Below, piece after piece: positions 19,860 through 29,918 of a stretch of 64,000 nt of DNA. Within the stretch, counting starts at the first letter, position 1. Each line of letters begins with the position of its first letter. The notes under the pieces are model-generated. The model ran no database searches and was not told the DNA's origin. It worked only from the letters and a program-made list of their open reading frames with translations. Both the position numbers and the translations under genes were made by a program. The stretch is from contig OZ345357.1 in assembly GCA_977006965.1 (NCBI GenBank), forward strand, positions 3,156,001 through 3,220,000, given 5' to 3'. Source of the stretch: Phymatolithon calcareum (taxonomy: Eukaryota; Rhodophyta; Florideophyceae; Hapalidiales).

Positions 19860-20455
19860 TTCTCAATTGTGGCGATCTAATACGTTTGTTTCAGTTTTGA
19901 CCTCCACTTTGACTTCACTTTTGGCATTATCGTTCTCCTCTTGACCGCTCAGGTCGACAATCTCGCTAGGAGCAACAACGGCGTCAGAATCTCTCAGCGG
20001 AGGTTATATTCATTCCGTTTAAAGTTTGCAATCACTTAATACACCCCAAATTGTTTCCGCATCGATGTGCACCCAGAACGAATGTCGAGGAAGTCCTTCG
20101 ACACAATGTCCGTCTTCTCAGACACAGAAAATATTTCGACGAAAATGTTTGGCAAGTAAATCGTCTGGTCTCGGATTTGCTCGTCTTCTTGGATCCGGAT
20201 CATCCCACGTAGAATAATCTGGACCATGGAAGAACTGCAAGGGAACGGTACAAAGCATGACTGCGAGGCGCATACGGAACATGATCGGCGATCTTCTTGG
20301 GGTATAGGCGATGACCTTTGACGACGGTTTTTGGTCTTTTGAGAACGAGTCTTGCCCCTTCTTGACAGTATTGTTTCCAATTGACTTTATAGAAGAAGGT
20401 GAAAGCCAATATCTTATCCTTACGGCGAGACCGATATAAAGATGACTTTTCAAAT
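19860..20455 (-). pseudogene. Paralogous fragments of the preceding hypothetical gene
   Basis: Minus-strand frames here carry GPDYSTWDDPDPRRRA (near 20200) and an acidic/Lys-rich segment with SEIVDLSGQEENDNAKSEV (near 19930). The DNA around 20140-20220 matches 19570-19670 (GGATCATCCC, TCGTCTGG). The reading frame is broken, so this looks like a decayed or multi-exon relative of the 19178-19699 frame. EIVDLS is a SUMO-interaction-like sequence, but this is weak. Confidence 0.3.
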
Positions 20456-20484
20456 GATAGAAATTCCCGCAGAGTTAAGGACTA

Positions 20485-20584
20485 GCTCCACATCCCAATG
20501 ACGAAGTCGGTAGTAGAAGTGTATGGTTCGACGAATTCAAACTAAACTATACACTTCCGACTTAGTCATCGGGATGTGGAGCTT
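20485..20584. repeat. Long foldback (about 40-bp arms)
   Basis: AGCTCCACATCCCAATGAC at 20485 is inverted at 20566-20584 (GTCATCGGGATGTGGAGCT). Pairing continues inward through GTCGG and GAAGTGTAT. The loop is about 20 bases. Confidence 0.85.
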
Positions 20585-20652
20585 GTCCACAGAAGCTTCA
20601 AAGATGAAACAACAAACCAGTTCGGTAACCGTGTAACTCTATCGCGGGGAAC

Positions 20653-20751
20653 TCACACGAGTTTCACGGTTTTTGGTCTCGGCGGTTTCGCTTGGATGTC
20701 GTCCTCTTTGACGTCATCGACAATCTCTAGCTCCTCCATAAACTCCGACAT
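20653..20751 (-). CDS. Short acidic first-exon candidate
   Basis: ATG at 20751 opens MSEFMEELEIVDDVKEDD and a Lys/Pro-rich end. The frame stops at TGA inside TGTGAGT, where GTGAGT would also be a good splice donor. It may be exon 1 of a gene continuing at 20455 and below, with the foldback at 20485-20584 lying inside the would-be intron. Confidence 0.3.
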   Translation of the reverse strand: MSEFMEELEIVDDVKEDDIQAKPPRPKTVKLV

Positions 20752-20959
20752 TGGGTGTTGCTGTGTCTCCGTTAAAAGTTCAGCTCGCCTTGGTTTTTTT
20801 TGGTGGAATTACATTTAAATGACATGAAAAACTACTACAGTTAAAATTACAACTACATTTACGCTTACATTTGCAATTACAATTAAATTACAAATACAGT
20901 TACTATTTAAATGACATGAAAAACTACTACAGTTAAAATTGCAAATACATTTACGCTAT

Positions 20960-21237
20960 TCCCTATTCCCTATAATAACATTTACAATTACATTCCCAAT
21001 TACATGAACAATTCCATGAACAATTCCGGGCACAAGTATATTCCCAATTACATTTACAAATACATTCCAAATTACATTCCCAATTACATTAACAATTACA
21101 TTCCAAATTACATTCCCAATTACATTTACAATTAAATTCCCAATTCCATTCCCAATTACATTCCCAATTAAAATCCCAATTACATTCCCAATTAAATTCC
21201 CAATTTCATTCCGAATTAAATTCCCAATTAGGGAATA
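20960..21237. repeat. Array of ATTCCCAATTACA-type units between telomere-like motifs
   Basis: About 15-20 degenerate units of 12-18 bp (ATTCCCAATTACA and close variants) are bounded by CTATTCCCTATTCCCTAT at 20956 and AGGGAATAGGG at 21230. The motifs face outward, the same arrangement as around the helicase gene. Confidence 0.8.
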
Positions 21238-21667
21238 GGGTTGCAACGTATATATGATATGGACTATTTGCAACCCAGGTGTACCAATGTTGTGCAAATA
21301 ACTGGGTTTATATTTCAGCGCTCTTCCTTTTATCGTTATTGTGAGCTCGCAGGCTCGCGCAGTACCAAAACTTTATTTTTAAATTAAATTTTGTTTTTAA
21401 TATTTAAAAAAAAATTGTACTCTATATTTAACAGACAAACGTTAAATGGTGTTCGAAATTCAAATTGTGAAATCGAGTTCTGAGTTCGAACTTCTAAATA
21501 AGGAATCGTACTCTCCTTGTTTTAGTAACAATAAAGTGGAATAATGTTTTGAAACTAAGGTGAAAACTACTGATAACAGTTTCAGAAGGGAGGGGGAAAG
21601 AAGGTTGTCTCATGCTGCATAATTTGTAATTGGACTTTTGTGAACGACAGGCGGAGCAACGAAGACA

Positions 21668-21865
21668 ATGTTAGTATGGAACACACAGCTTCTGAACGGA
21701 TACCTGGCATTGGATCTGAGCACGTGTGGAGAATCGTTGGTTGCAGATCAATGTGATTCATTTGAGGGAATGTTGTTGATGAAGAAAACGAGAGCGTGGT
21801 GGTCTATAAATGAGAAGGATATATCCATGTGGATCTTCGCAGACAACTGGTGTCTGCAGATTTGA
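21668..21865 (+). CDS. 65-aa frame of element E, copy 1
   Basis: ATG to TGA. The product contains two Trp pairs and ends inside the start of the 251-codon frame, in another phase (overlap 37 bp). Both frames could be exons of one gene, with an intron or frameshift at the overlap. No family recognised. Confidence 0.35.
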   Translation: MLVWNTQLLNGYLALDLSTCGESLVADQCDSFEGMLLMKKTRAWWSINEKDISMWIFADNWCLQI

Positions 21866-22584
21866 TGACAGAGCTTGGTGGTCGTTTGTTGGATAGGCGT
21901 TGGACACATGCAGGTGGTAAGATCGACGGGGTGTTGGGACTGAAATCAGAGTTTGATTGTTTTCTGACTCTTGCGGATGAACGTGTTCGACAAAGAATCC
22001 GACATAGCTTCAAAATGCATTCGAAAGCAATACAGTTGTCCTCCTCTTCTGATCGTTTCGAAGGTCGACCAGTCAATACATCGGGTCGCGATATACTAGT
22101 AGAAAATGAGATTTTGGAAATTCCAGTCGCTCCAGTGGGCGCCCTTATCTCTGCATTAAAGGAAAGAGGAAACAACATCACCGTCGTCATGGAATACAAC
22201 CCATCGTGTGGAGGATATCCAGGTCACTGCCTACGCATGGTCGCCCCTGTCATCGAAGGCCAGGTTTATTTCCGCGGTTTGCGACGTTGGATGTGCTTCG
22301 TGTCCCTGATCTTGATATTAAATCACGTTGAATGTCTTCCGTATGGCGAAGCAGAAACCCTCATCGTGGGGAAGAGTAACCGAAAGACAGTGACCGTTTC
22401 TGTTCCCAGTGTGCGGACGACTGCTCAACATAAGATCGGAGAATGCAGTTGTAGAAGCGTACTTGAAAATCGTGGAATGGCACACAACAAAGCCGTATTT
22501 TTGATTCGTGAACCTGTTTTTCTAAGGTCCGCAAAGAGCGCAGATCATGGAGATTCCTGTCGCAGGTTATTGCAATGGAGTTAA
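21829..22584 (+). CDS. 251-aa unknown protein of element E, copy 1
   Basis: ATG to TAA, 251 codons. There is a Cys-poor N-terminal half with charged helices, a central NPSCGGYPGHCLRMVAP segment, and a hydrophobic stretch (CFVSLILILNHVECL). No known family. Copy 2 has the same frame. Of the six differences noted between the copies in this frame, four change the amino acid, so selection on the protein is not evident. A transposition or accessory role is a guess. Confidence 0.45.
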   Translation: MDLRRQLVSADLMTELGGRLLDRRWTHAGGKIDGVLGLKSEFDCFLTLADERVRQRIRHSFKMHSKAIQLSSSSDRFEGRPVNTSGRDILVENEILEIPVAPVGALISALKERGNNITVVMEYNPSCGGYPGHCLRMVAPVIEGQVYFRGLRRWMCFVSLILILNHVECLPYGEAETLIVGKSNRKTVTVSVPSVRTTAQHKIGECSCRSVLENRGMAHNKAVFLIREPVFLRSAKSADHGDSCRRLLQWS

Positions 22585-22777
22585 TTCTTCTCCAGGCGCA
22601 TCAGGCGTGGACAGTGATGTTTGTAATCACTGGAAGTGAAAAGAAAAGGGATGGGTTTTATCTTGAAAAGGGGTGATGTCTCTCTGTGATGCGATGCCTC
22701 AGTCTAAGTTTCGATCAGGATAGCCGCTTAAATAGGGCAGGGGCAAGCAATTGCACACCCTATATGGTTTCTGCTGG

Positions 22778-22956
22778 CTCGTAACCCGCCGGATAACAAA
22801 TTTTAATTAAAAAACAAGGCGAGTGGCTCGTATCACGCCGGTTTTTTGATTATTCTGAGAGATTCTGCAAAAATGGTATCATTTTCGTAGGTTAAGGCTG
22901 GCGGGATACGAGCCAAAGTTGAAATTTACATATTTTTTGTGGCGGGTTACGAGCCT
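22778..22956. repeat. Nested palindrome with GGCTCGTAACCCGCC ends
   Basis: TGGCTCGTAACCCGCC at 22778 is inverted at 22940-22955. Inside it, GGCTCGTATCACGCC at 22826 is inverted as GGCGGGATACGAGCC at 22897. The outer and inner dyads use the same 15-base word with two changes. An identical structure is at 56451-56629. It could form a large two-level stem. Confidence 0.8.
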
Positions 22957-23084
22957 CCTTCCATTTTGCCCTCTCTACGAGACCCTCCCAGATGGCCCAT
23001 TATATGATTTTTTCAGGATTGTAAAGTATCATTAAATTCAGCCTGCATCCAAGTCTTCCAGGACTGGACAATACTTTTTAGATA

Positions 23085-23465
23085 CTTTTTCGCCGGTCGG
23101 CCCCAGATGGCGCATTTTTCCCTTGCGCGCACTTGCGCGCCTGGTACCGTTCGAAAGCTCTTGCCGTGCGCTTTCCAACGGTACCAAGAGCGCAAGTGTG
23201 CGCGAACGGGAACATGGTGCGCCAGAACCCGGAAACAGTGACTAAAATTTATTAGAAAATAGGAATCTAAATTTATGATAGCACAGCAGTTGTAAGATAC
23301 TAATTTGTATATATTTTGACTGGATTCCACGGTTTTCGGCGCACCAACTTCCCGTCTGCGCAGAGCTACGCACTTCGTACCGATCTCTTCGTCTTGATGA
23401 GACCTTTCGAACGGCGTGCAATTCATAATAGTGCCCGAAAAAGAAGATGGTGCGCCATCACCGCG
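23085..23465. repeat. Two hairpin units of family H in element E, copy 1
   Basis: Each unit is a self-complementary stretch of about 130 bp containing GGTACCG...CTTTCGAACGG and a GGTGCGCC or GGCGCACCAA end. They lie at about 23085-23225 and 23325-23460. Diverged relatives occur at 52480-52815, outside element E, so H is an independent hairpin (MITE-like) family. Confidence 0.65.
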
Positions 23466-23512
23466 AAAAACGGCTCTGAAAATAAGAAGAAATATACATA
23501 CTTTCCAAATGG

Positions 23513-25365
23513 GAGGACATTGAGGACAATGTGGACGGTGGGAAACGTATTGTGCCTTCAGTCGGACGTACTGTGCGGTCAGTACAAAGGGACCTTCGGA
23601 AGGCAATCTTTGTTGATTTGCTGAAGGAGAAGATGCTGCCACCGAGGTTTCGTGAGGAGTGCTCATCGATCTTGGACGAAGAGAGCAATATGGTGCCAGG
23701 GTACTGGGCTTTGGCTGACGTGCGGAACGGCGAGTTTGTTCGTCGGTGTAATCGGTGGATCCGCGGAGAGATGCTACCGTGCTTACCGGCAGCCGAGCTG
23801 GATGCATGGACTAAAGCGGCAAGAATCCTAGTTCCATTGTTCCTTACGGCACTGCACCTCGGCGCTGGAGGGCCTGGGCGCGGGACGGAGATCGGTAGTA
23901 TGGGACTGCGGAACACTCCGAGTTGCAAACGTGCTATCTTCTTTGTGAGCCAAGAGGTGATCATCAAACCAAAGTTCAACAAGAGTCGAAGCGTGCGTCA
24001 ATGTCGAAACTTTTTTATATCGCGACATCTGGACGAGGAGACGTCATTTCAGTTCAAGGAGTTTCTACTGCTTGTGCACCCTGTCATGGTGCAGTATGCG
24101 GAAATGAAGGAACAGTCGGTAGAAGTTTCGGCTGGTGCAGAAGGGGAAGCCATACTGCGAGAGCGGTGGCTTCTCCGGGACAGTGTCTGTCTCGGAGCTG
24201 TGAAGCCTGAACGGGTCGCCGAACGGATCGGAACGGTGTTTGCTAAGTACAAGTTTCCTCTGAGTTTCTCGCAGTTCCGTCAGTGGCAGCGCGGTTTCGT
24301 GAAGATGAAGGGTCGGGAGTCTTACCTTGCGAAGTGTTTGGCTCTGGAAGGGACGAAAGGAGAAGATATTGGCGACGATAATGACGGCGTCGATCGGGTC
24401 GCGGTTCTGCAGGCTGGTCATACTTTGAGGACAGCAACGTTGTTTTACGCTCAATCAAGTCGTCTCGGTGATGACTCTTTGGAACCAGACTAGCAAGTTG
24501 TGGAGATGTTCCGTCTCGCGTCGTATGAGTGGCAGACGGACATTGGGTTGCGCACGAAGACGGCTTCGCGATCTGGAGATGACGAGAGGAGCAGTCCAGG
24601 AACGGGTGGGAAAGATATGACGGAACAGCAGCTGGCAGTGTTGGCAGATGTTGTGGCAGACCGGGTTTTTAAGAAATTGGAGTCAGTGACACAATCAAGA
24701 GGTTGTGTTTCTGGCTTTAATTATGATCCGGAGTCTGTCGATAACGTTTGTCGCAGACTGTTTTAGAAGAAGCCACCGGGAATGCGATAATATCCGTAGA
24801 TGCAGCTCGTTCTGACGTGTCGCCAAGGAGAAGTTCTGGTTCTTGCGGGAATGGGTTTGATGAAACGAATGCGCTGCGGAAGGTGACGAGAAATGCGAGC
24901 GTCGAATTCCGATCGGCGGAGCAGAAGTTTGCCATGGAGGCGGTCGCTGCCAGAAGATCGGATGTTGCTGTCATTCTAGCTACCGGTTGCGGAAAGACAG
25001 CGGTTGCGATGGGGCCGATTCTGTACGAGGCTGGAGTAACCATGTGGGTATCGCCGCTGCGAGCGCTTCTGTACGAGACGAAGGACCGTCTTCTGCGCGT
25101 TGGTATCTGTGTGCAACGCCTAGGTCAGTATACTGAGTACAGAAGCGGGGTGGGGAGAGTTCTTCTTCTCGCACCAGAGGAGGTCGGTCGTCCTGAGCTG
25201 CATAGTATTACCAACCGATTGAGAAGTCAAGGAAATCTTAATCGCATTGTGATCGACGAAGCAAACATTCCGCTTTTTGCGCACACCTACCGCACGAGCA
25301 TGGTAAGAATTCAGGGCATGGCCGACCTCAGCATTAACTCTCAACGCGCTGGTCTTCTGCTAAGT
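23513..25365 (+). pseudogene. Second RecQ-like telomere-linked-type helicase copy, decayed and truncated
   Basis: It starts at the element E junction, inside what corresponds to codon ~290 of the first copy. It keeps PGYWALADVRNGEF, QAGHTLRTATLFYAQSSRL, ASYEWQTDIGL, VCRRL, then motif I ATGCGKT, motif Ia and motif II DEAN (instead of DEAH). Similarity stops near 25365, after the motif III region. Breaks: TAG at 24491-24493, TAG at 24764-24766, and a phase change between 24766 and about 24850. The two copies are clearly diverged (many substitutions), so this is an old paralog rather than a recent duplicate. Without motifs V and VI it cannot be a working helicase. Confidence 0.85.
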
Positions 25366-25367
25366 CT

Positions 25368-25829
25368 ATGCCCCAGTACTTACAGCCAGACCACGTACAC
25401 CACCAGCTCGCCAACTTTCCACTCAACCTCCATACTCGTTTCCAGCGTATACTCAACCAAGGATATCGGCTGCTCAACGTTGAGCCGCGATCCCAACCAT
25501 CACCACACACATCCTCCACCTATCACTCCAATCTCGTCAACAATCCCAGTCTCAACCTTCTTCGCCTACCAACCACACACGCAGACCTCCTACCAATAAA
25601 CGCATTCGACCAGTCAGCAGCCCTTAACACCAACGACCAACCGACATTACCTTCTATCGTCAATCTAACTGGCACCCGGCGCAACACAACAGCGGACATC
25701 CCCGCTTCCCCTGGTACCGTCAGTACAGTCGCACCTCTCCGCCACCATCAAAGATGTGACACTGTTCCGTTGCACCACGCACCAGAATTAAATGTTGGTG
25801 GAGCTGATTCACCGTGGCCGAGCCAGTAA
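25368..25829 (+). CDS. Hypothetical 153-aa His/Pro/Asn/Thr-rich frame
   Basis: ATG to TAA directly after helicase similarity ends. The product is low in complexity with many His, Pro, Thr and Asn. The plus strand is C-rich here, which by itself reduces stops. The abrupt change of composition suggests a join between the helicase and foreign DNA. It could be part of a Gag-like protein. Not recognised. Confidence 0.25.
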   Translation: MPQYLQPDHVHHQLANFPLNLHTRFQRILNQGYRLLNVEPRSQPSPHTSSTYHSNLVNNPSLNLLRLPTTHADLLPINAFDQSAALNTNDQPTLPSIVNLTGTRRNTTADIPASPGTVSTVAPLRHHQRCDTVPLHHAPELNVGGADSPWPSQ

Positions 25830-26589
25830 AAACCCGTATGCCTTCGCTTTGACAAGAGGAACAATCGCCGAGGGTTTTTTAGAGCTTACGCGGTCATGCG
25901 AGTTGCTGAGTGTAAGCTGTTTAGATTCGATTGAAGAAAGGAGTTTCTGCCAACTACCTGCGACGAAAATTGTACTGGAGTGAATCAAATCTTGTCAGAA
26001 ATCAATTTCCTCGTTAAATGCCAGAAATTTCGAAACTGTCCGCAGTGGCTGCCATTGCGAAACTAGCCTAAGCACATTAGATATGACTTCTGACTATACA
26101 CAGGAACAAAACACGCGCTATGCATCGAGCGGTGCTCTAACCATGGACATTCCTCTGCAATATAGTCAGGATTTGGAAAAACCTGTGTGACGCCGCAATC
26201 GACAGAGATAATATTTTTGCCATCACAACAGGCTCCCTCACGTCGAAAACATTTTGTTGGTCTCACGCCAAAGATATACCTGTCTGGAAATCGCTTGTGG
26301 TATAACAGACTACTGCGATACTTGGATTAGCCGCACGAACAGCATTATTTGAGAAGAGATGAAAGAACTGCTGCTACAACATGCCGAGCAGGCAAGGAGC
26401 CATCCGTCGATAATCTTCGCATTACTATAGCGGAATTCGCACGCCAGTGAAAAAATTAGAAAAAATTAGAATTACGGACTCTGGGAGGAGGAGCCGAGCC
26501 TAATTAATTCTTTTAGACTGTTCAAATGTTGCCGTCCTGTGAATCCACTGGGTGTAAAAAGGCAATTAAAATTCACTGTGCGGCCAGCC
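25830..26589. other. Non-coding, no clear features
   Basis: Only short frames on both strands. Nothing recognisable. Confidence 0.5.
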
Positions 26590-27950
26590 AATCCATTAGG
26601 AAGACGTATAGGGTACAAAGATAAAATGGGGCGTGACAAGGAGTGCAGTAAGGGAAAAATGGGTAAAACAGGGTGAAAATGAATTCGAAAGAGGGGGAAC
26701 GGCTCAAGGTGGAGAAAGTCGTAAAAGGGGAGTGACATAAAGATGAAATGAGTGAGCGTAACGTTTGTGAGAGAAGTTCCAAGAAGGGCACAAGGGGATA
26801 ATGGATTGCGACACAAGGGCGCAAGGAGTTGAGGGATAGTGAAAAAACGGGCCTACCAAGGGAAAAAAGAGCGACGGAAGGTTGCGCAAGTAGTAAATGA
26901 GAAGTGTGGTGGATGCACAGGCCAAGGAGCGAAATGTGGGTATAATCGAGCGCAGCACAATGAAACATGAAGCGGAGCAAGAACATGAGAGTGGCACGCT
27001 GGGTAGGGCAGGACACAAGACTCACAAGATTGGTGAACAAGTGTTAGCGAAAGATAAGAATACAGAACACGGGGATAGAGGGGGGACGGAGAAGGACGCC
27101 AAATGAGAGGACTGAATTTTTCGGATAAAATATAGGAGCATGCTTCGTTTTTGTCTCAAGGGGCATAAGGAGTGACAAGAAGGGCACAAGAGGTCAAAGA
27201 GCGAGTGGTATGGAGAGGTGAAGGGTAGAGCGAAGTGACAAATGGGAAGGAAGGATTGAAAAGGGAGTGTACAAGAGGAAAATGGAGATAGACAAAACGG
27301 GTGCAAAGGGTACAAGGGGAGTGGTACAAGGGGCGTACCAACGGAAAGAGAGCGGCACAAAATTCCGCAAGTAGTAATTTGAGAGAAACGCAATGACTTA
27401 AAGGTGAGTGACGACAAGGGAACAAGGTGTAGAAGCGATGTGCTAAGAATGGCAAAGAGGGAAAAAGGGACGAGCACAAGTGATGAAATGAAAGTGATGC
27501 AAAACGCGGAAGGGGTAAAGCGAGTGGGAAACGAGGGGCGTAACGAGGGCAGCGGAGTGATGAAATTGTCCGAAGTAGTAAGCGGAGAGTGGCACAAAGG
27601 GTGAATAGGAGAAATACAGAGTGACAAAGGGCGGATGGAGGAGGAACGAGAGAGCCGATACACAGCACGAGAGTAATTATCAGTAGGCGAAGAGGGAAAT
27701 TTCGGGCTGACGGAGTGCAGACCATTAACGCATGGAGCGGAGCAAGTACATGAGCTGGAAGGTTGGGCAGTTCAGGACACGGGATTCACACGAGGAGCGG
27801 ACAAGTGTTACCGGAGGGTAAATATGCAAAACACGGAGACGGGAGGAGGATTAGACTAAATTGGAGGAATAGATCTTTTGTTTAAGTTCTCCATACTTTA
27901 CACTCTTCATTTTCTATCTTTTGCATAGGTACAAAGCGTCGCCACGGAGC
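26590..27950. repeat. Purine-rich repeat family P, copy b
   Basis: Diverged, longer copy of 18005-18960 with the same word content and the same right end (TTTCTATCTTTTGCATAGG). Inside it shorter blocks recur, such as GGCACAAG followed by GAGTGG, so the family grows by internal tandem duplication. Confidence 0.8.
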
Positions 27951-28663
27951 CACTTGTTTGAACTAAAGTTTGCGCTTCTTTTTCTTACCGTCCATAACAC
28001 GTACAACCACAAAATCAAATTTTTATCTGAAACGTTTTACTCTTACATTCTCAAGAATCTTACTGAGACTATTTGAGTCGGCACAGAAGTAAAACCATGG
28101 TGCTTTTATATTTTTTGAATATGTTTTTAATTGGGCATAAACATTACGGCTCTCAGGATTTATTTGAGGTACAGTAATACTTCATGGAGGAACCATGAGC
28201 TGAAATACGAGCTTTTCTCTCCGAAGTTGTACTCCTGCTCTGTTTGACCCCTGTGTATAATCTTTACAATTCCTTTCGAACCCCTTTCATCTTAAGTAGA
28301 CGTATTTTTCTTTTGCAGAACGTTTCAGAAACGTTTAAGGAAAGCCCTTTTCATGTAAGCTAAAGCTCGAAAAACTGTTGATTTGTACATGTAGCACTAT
28401 TAACATCCCACTACTATATTCTCATACTGGTACACCAAACCTGGGTACAAGTAATCAGGCCCTCAAATCTTCAATCTGGATTTTCTACGACTTCCAGAAA
28501 TAGCCAAATTTCACTTTTACTTCTGCGCCGACTCATTTAATAAATCTAATTTTAAATACAAATTGTAAGGATGTGCTGAGAGATACATGCCAACATCACC
28601 ATCATGGTGACATCAGCACATCCATTCACTATAAAATTTGAACCTCCTCTATTTCGTGTGTAG
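27951..28663. other. AT-rich non-coding
   Basis: No gene, repeat or RNA recognised. Confidence 0.5.
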
Positions 28664-28843
28664 TTATTTCCGCCAAGCGATGAACTTGTGTCTGAGCATG
28701 ATGACTGGAAAATCATTGAGTCTGAGTCTGAACGGCTAAAAATTTCCTTCGCAAAAGATAAAGCCACAATCGGTTCTCGAGCGACCAAGGTGGAAATAAT
28801 TATTGAAACAGGTCTTGATCTGCTCTCTTCAGCCTCCACGTGA
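28664..28843 (+). CDS. Open frame just upstream of the spliced gene (possible exon)
   Basis: Sixty codons without an ATG, starting after a TAG that could also be a splice acceptor (GTGTAG). It encodes an acidic, charged peptide (SEHDDWKIIESESERLKIS) and ends in TGA five bases before the ATG of the next gene. It is protein-like in composition. It may be the last exon of another gene. Confidence 0.3.
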   Translation, partial: LFPPSDELVSEHDDWKIIESESERLKISFAKDKATIGSRATKVEIIIETGLDLLSSAST

Positions 28844-28847
28844 AATA

Positions 28848-29206
28848 ATGCCTTTTAAAAGCAGCGTTTTGGACAATCATTTGTAAGTATCTTTTCTCTT
28901 TCATTTTTTTTAACTGTTTTGGACTACATCCAACCAATAGTCAGATCTTCTTTTGTTAAAAACATTGATATGGATCCCTTTTTTGACTCTGCTTCGCGCG
29001 AATCGGCCCCAGGATACGACTTGGTTCATAAGCTCTCCCCCCTCATTGGACAGCAACTGTTGAGGAAGGTTTCGGCGGAGGAGCTTACCGCGGCAAAAGA
29101 AAGATGCGAGAAGGAATACTGCGCTTTAAGTGCAATGGGCGCATTGCTTTTGTCCGAGCTGCTAGTCTTACTAATGACCAGGAGAGTGGACGAATGCGTA
29201 ATTTAG
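28848..29206 (+). CDS. Small two-exon gene, about 98 aa
   Basis: ATG at 28848; exon 1 is 28848-28882. The intron 28883-28944 begins GTAAGTATC, has a long T-run with TTAAC as a branch-like site, and ends CAG. Splicing keeps one phase into exon 2 (28945-29206), which runs to TAG. The product is helical, with SRESAPGYDLVHKLSPLIGQ, then a Leu-rich Lys/Glu segment and a hydrophobic LLLSELLVLLM near the C-terminus. No family recognised. The intron is the clearest spliceosomal signal in the window and shows that introns of about 60 bases are to be expected. Confidence 0.45.
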
Positions 29207-29264
29207 CTAGTGTTTCTACATTTGACTCTAGTGATATAGTAGTTCGTCGAGGCTAGAGCTCCAT

Positions 29265-29756
29265 TCATAAAAACGTGTTCTCGAACTTGAGCATAGTTGG
29301 CACCTTCCGTTCAGCGCCGGAAGAAGTGGAAGCAGGCGGTACGATTGCGGTCACGGAAGAAGGAGGTGGTTGAACTACGAGGACTGGGAGACGTTGAGGA
29401 AGCGGTGGCGAGGGCACCGTGCTGAGACGTGATGAGCGGCGGAGCGTGCGCAGGGGTGGAATGCAGTGGCAGTTCCACGGGGTACGGACTGGAGCAGGAG
29501 CGTACTCTGATTCGCAAGCGGTATCGGCGGGACCATAATAGAGCTCAATGGCGGTGTTGCGTCTAGTGATGCGCACTCCACACGGGAAGCAAGTATTCCA
29601 TTAGCCACGGTCACGGTTGCCCAGGAACCATCACAGGCACTCGGGGTGCATTAGTTGCCCGCACGGTGGAATTGCGACCACGTCTCCAGGACTCCAGGCC
29701 GATGAGCAGAACTGGCAAGCAGACTGGTCTCGCCGGGGTTGAGAGCGGCGCGGCAT
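29265..29756 (-). pseudogene. RING-H2-like pseudogene
   Basis: ATG at 29756. The product has CQFC, then GDVVAIPPCGQLMHPECL, then a W-F-L and finally CFPCG. This is the C-x2-C ... C-x-H ... H-x2-C ... C-x2-C order of RING-H2 domains with the fourth ligand His changed to Gln. A TGA (29631-29633) and a TAA (29601-29603) interrupt it inside the domain. The rest is Pro/Ser-rich to a stop at 29265. RING proteins are usually ubiquitin ligases, but this one is disabled. The in-frame TGA argues against a code in which only TAR is reassigned. Confidence 0.55.
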
Positions 29757-29918
29757 GGTTGGGACTTTGCGCGGGGGGAAATGGCCTCTGAGAATTGATG
29801 AACACTGCGATACACATGGGATTCTATATATATTGAGTTCAGAAAGGAATACAAGGCCTAATTATGAAAAGAAAATAAGGAGAGATCCAGAGAATACTTT
29901 GCTCTGAAGGATTAAAGA

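Larger units (their letters stand above)
21238..23512 (+). mobile_element. 2275-bp duplicated element E, copy 1
   Basis: Matches 54911-57185 base for base with no net length change and about 20 substitutions seen by eye (over 99% identity). Both copies start GGGTTG(C/A)AACG and end ACTTTCCAAATGG, with unrelated flanks, so these are the element boundaries. There are no terminal inverted repeats or target-site duplications. It contains two overlapping frames, a nested palindrome, and two hairpin units. The right end abuts the truncated helicase copy 2 directly, so it may have inserted in or replaced that gene's 5' part. Confidence 0.85.

Noticed and set aside
21238-23512. Element E as a DNA transposon with terminal inverted repeats
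   Set aside because: The ends GGGTTG...AAATGG are not inverted copies and no target duplication is seen at either site.
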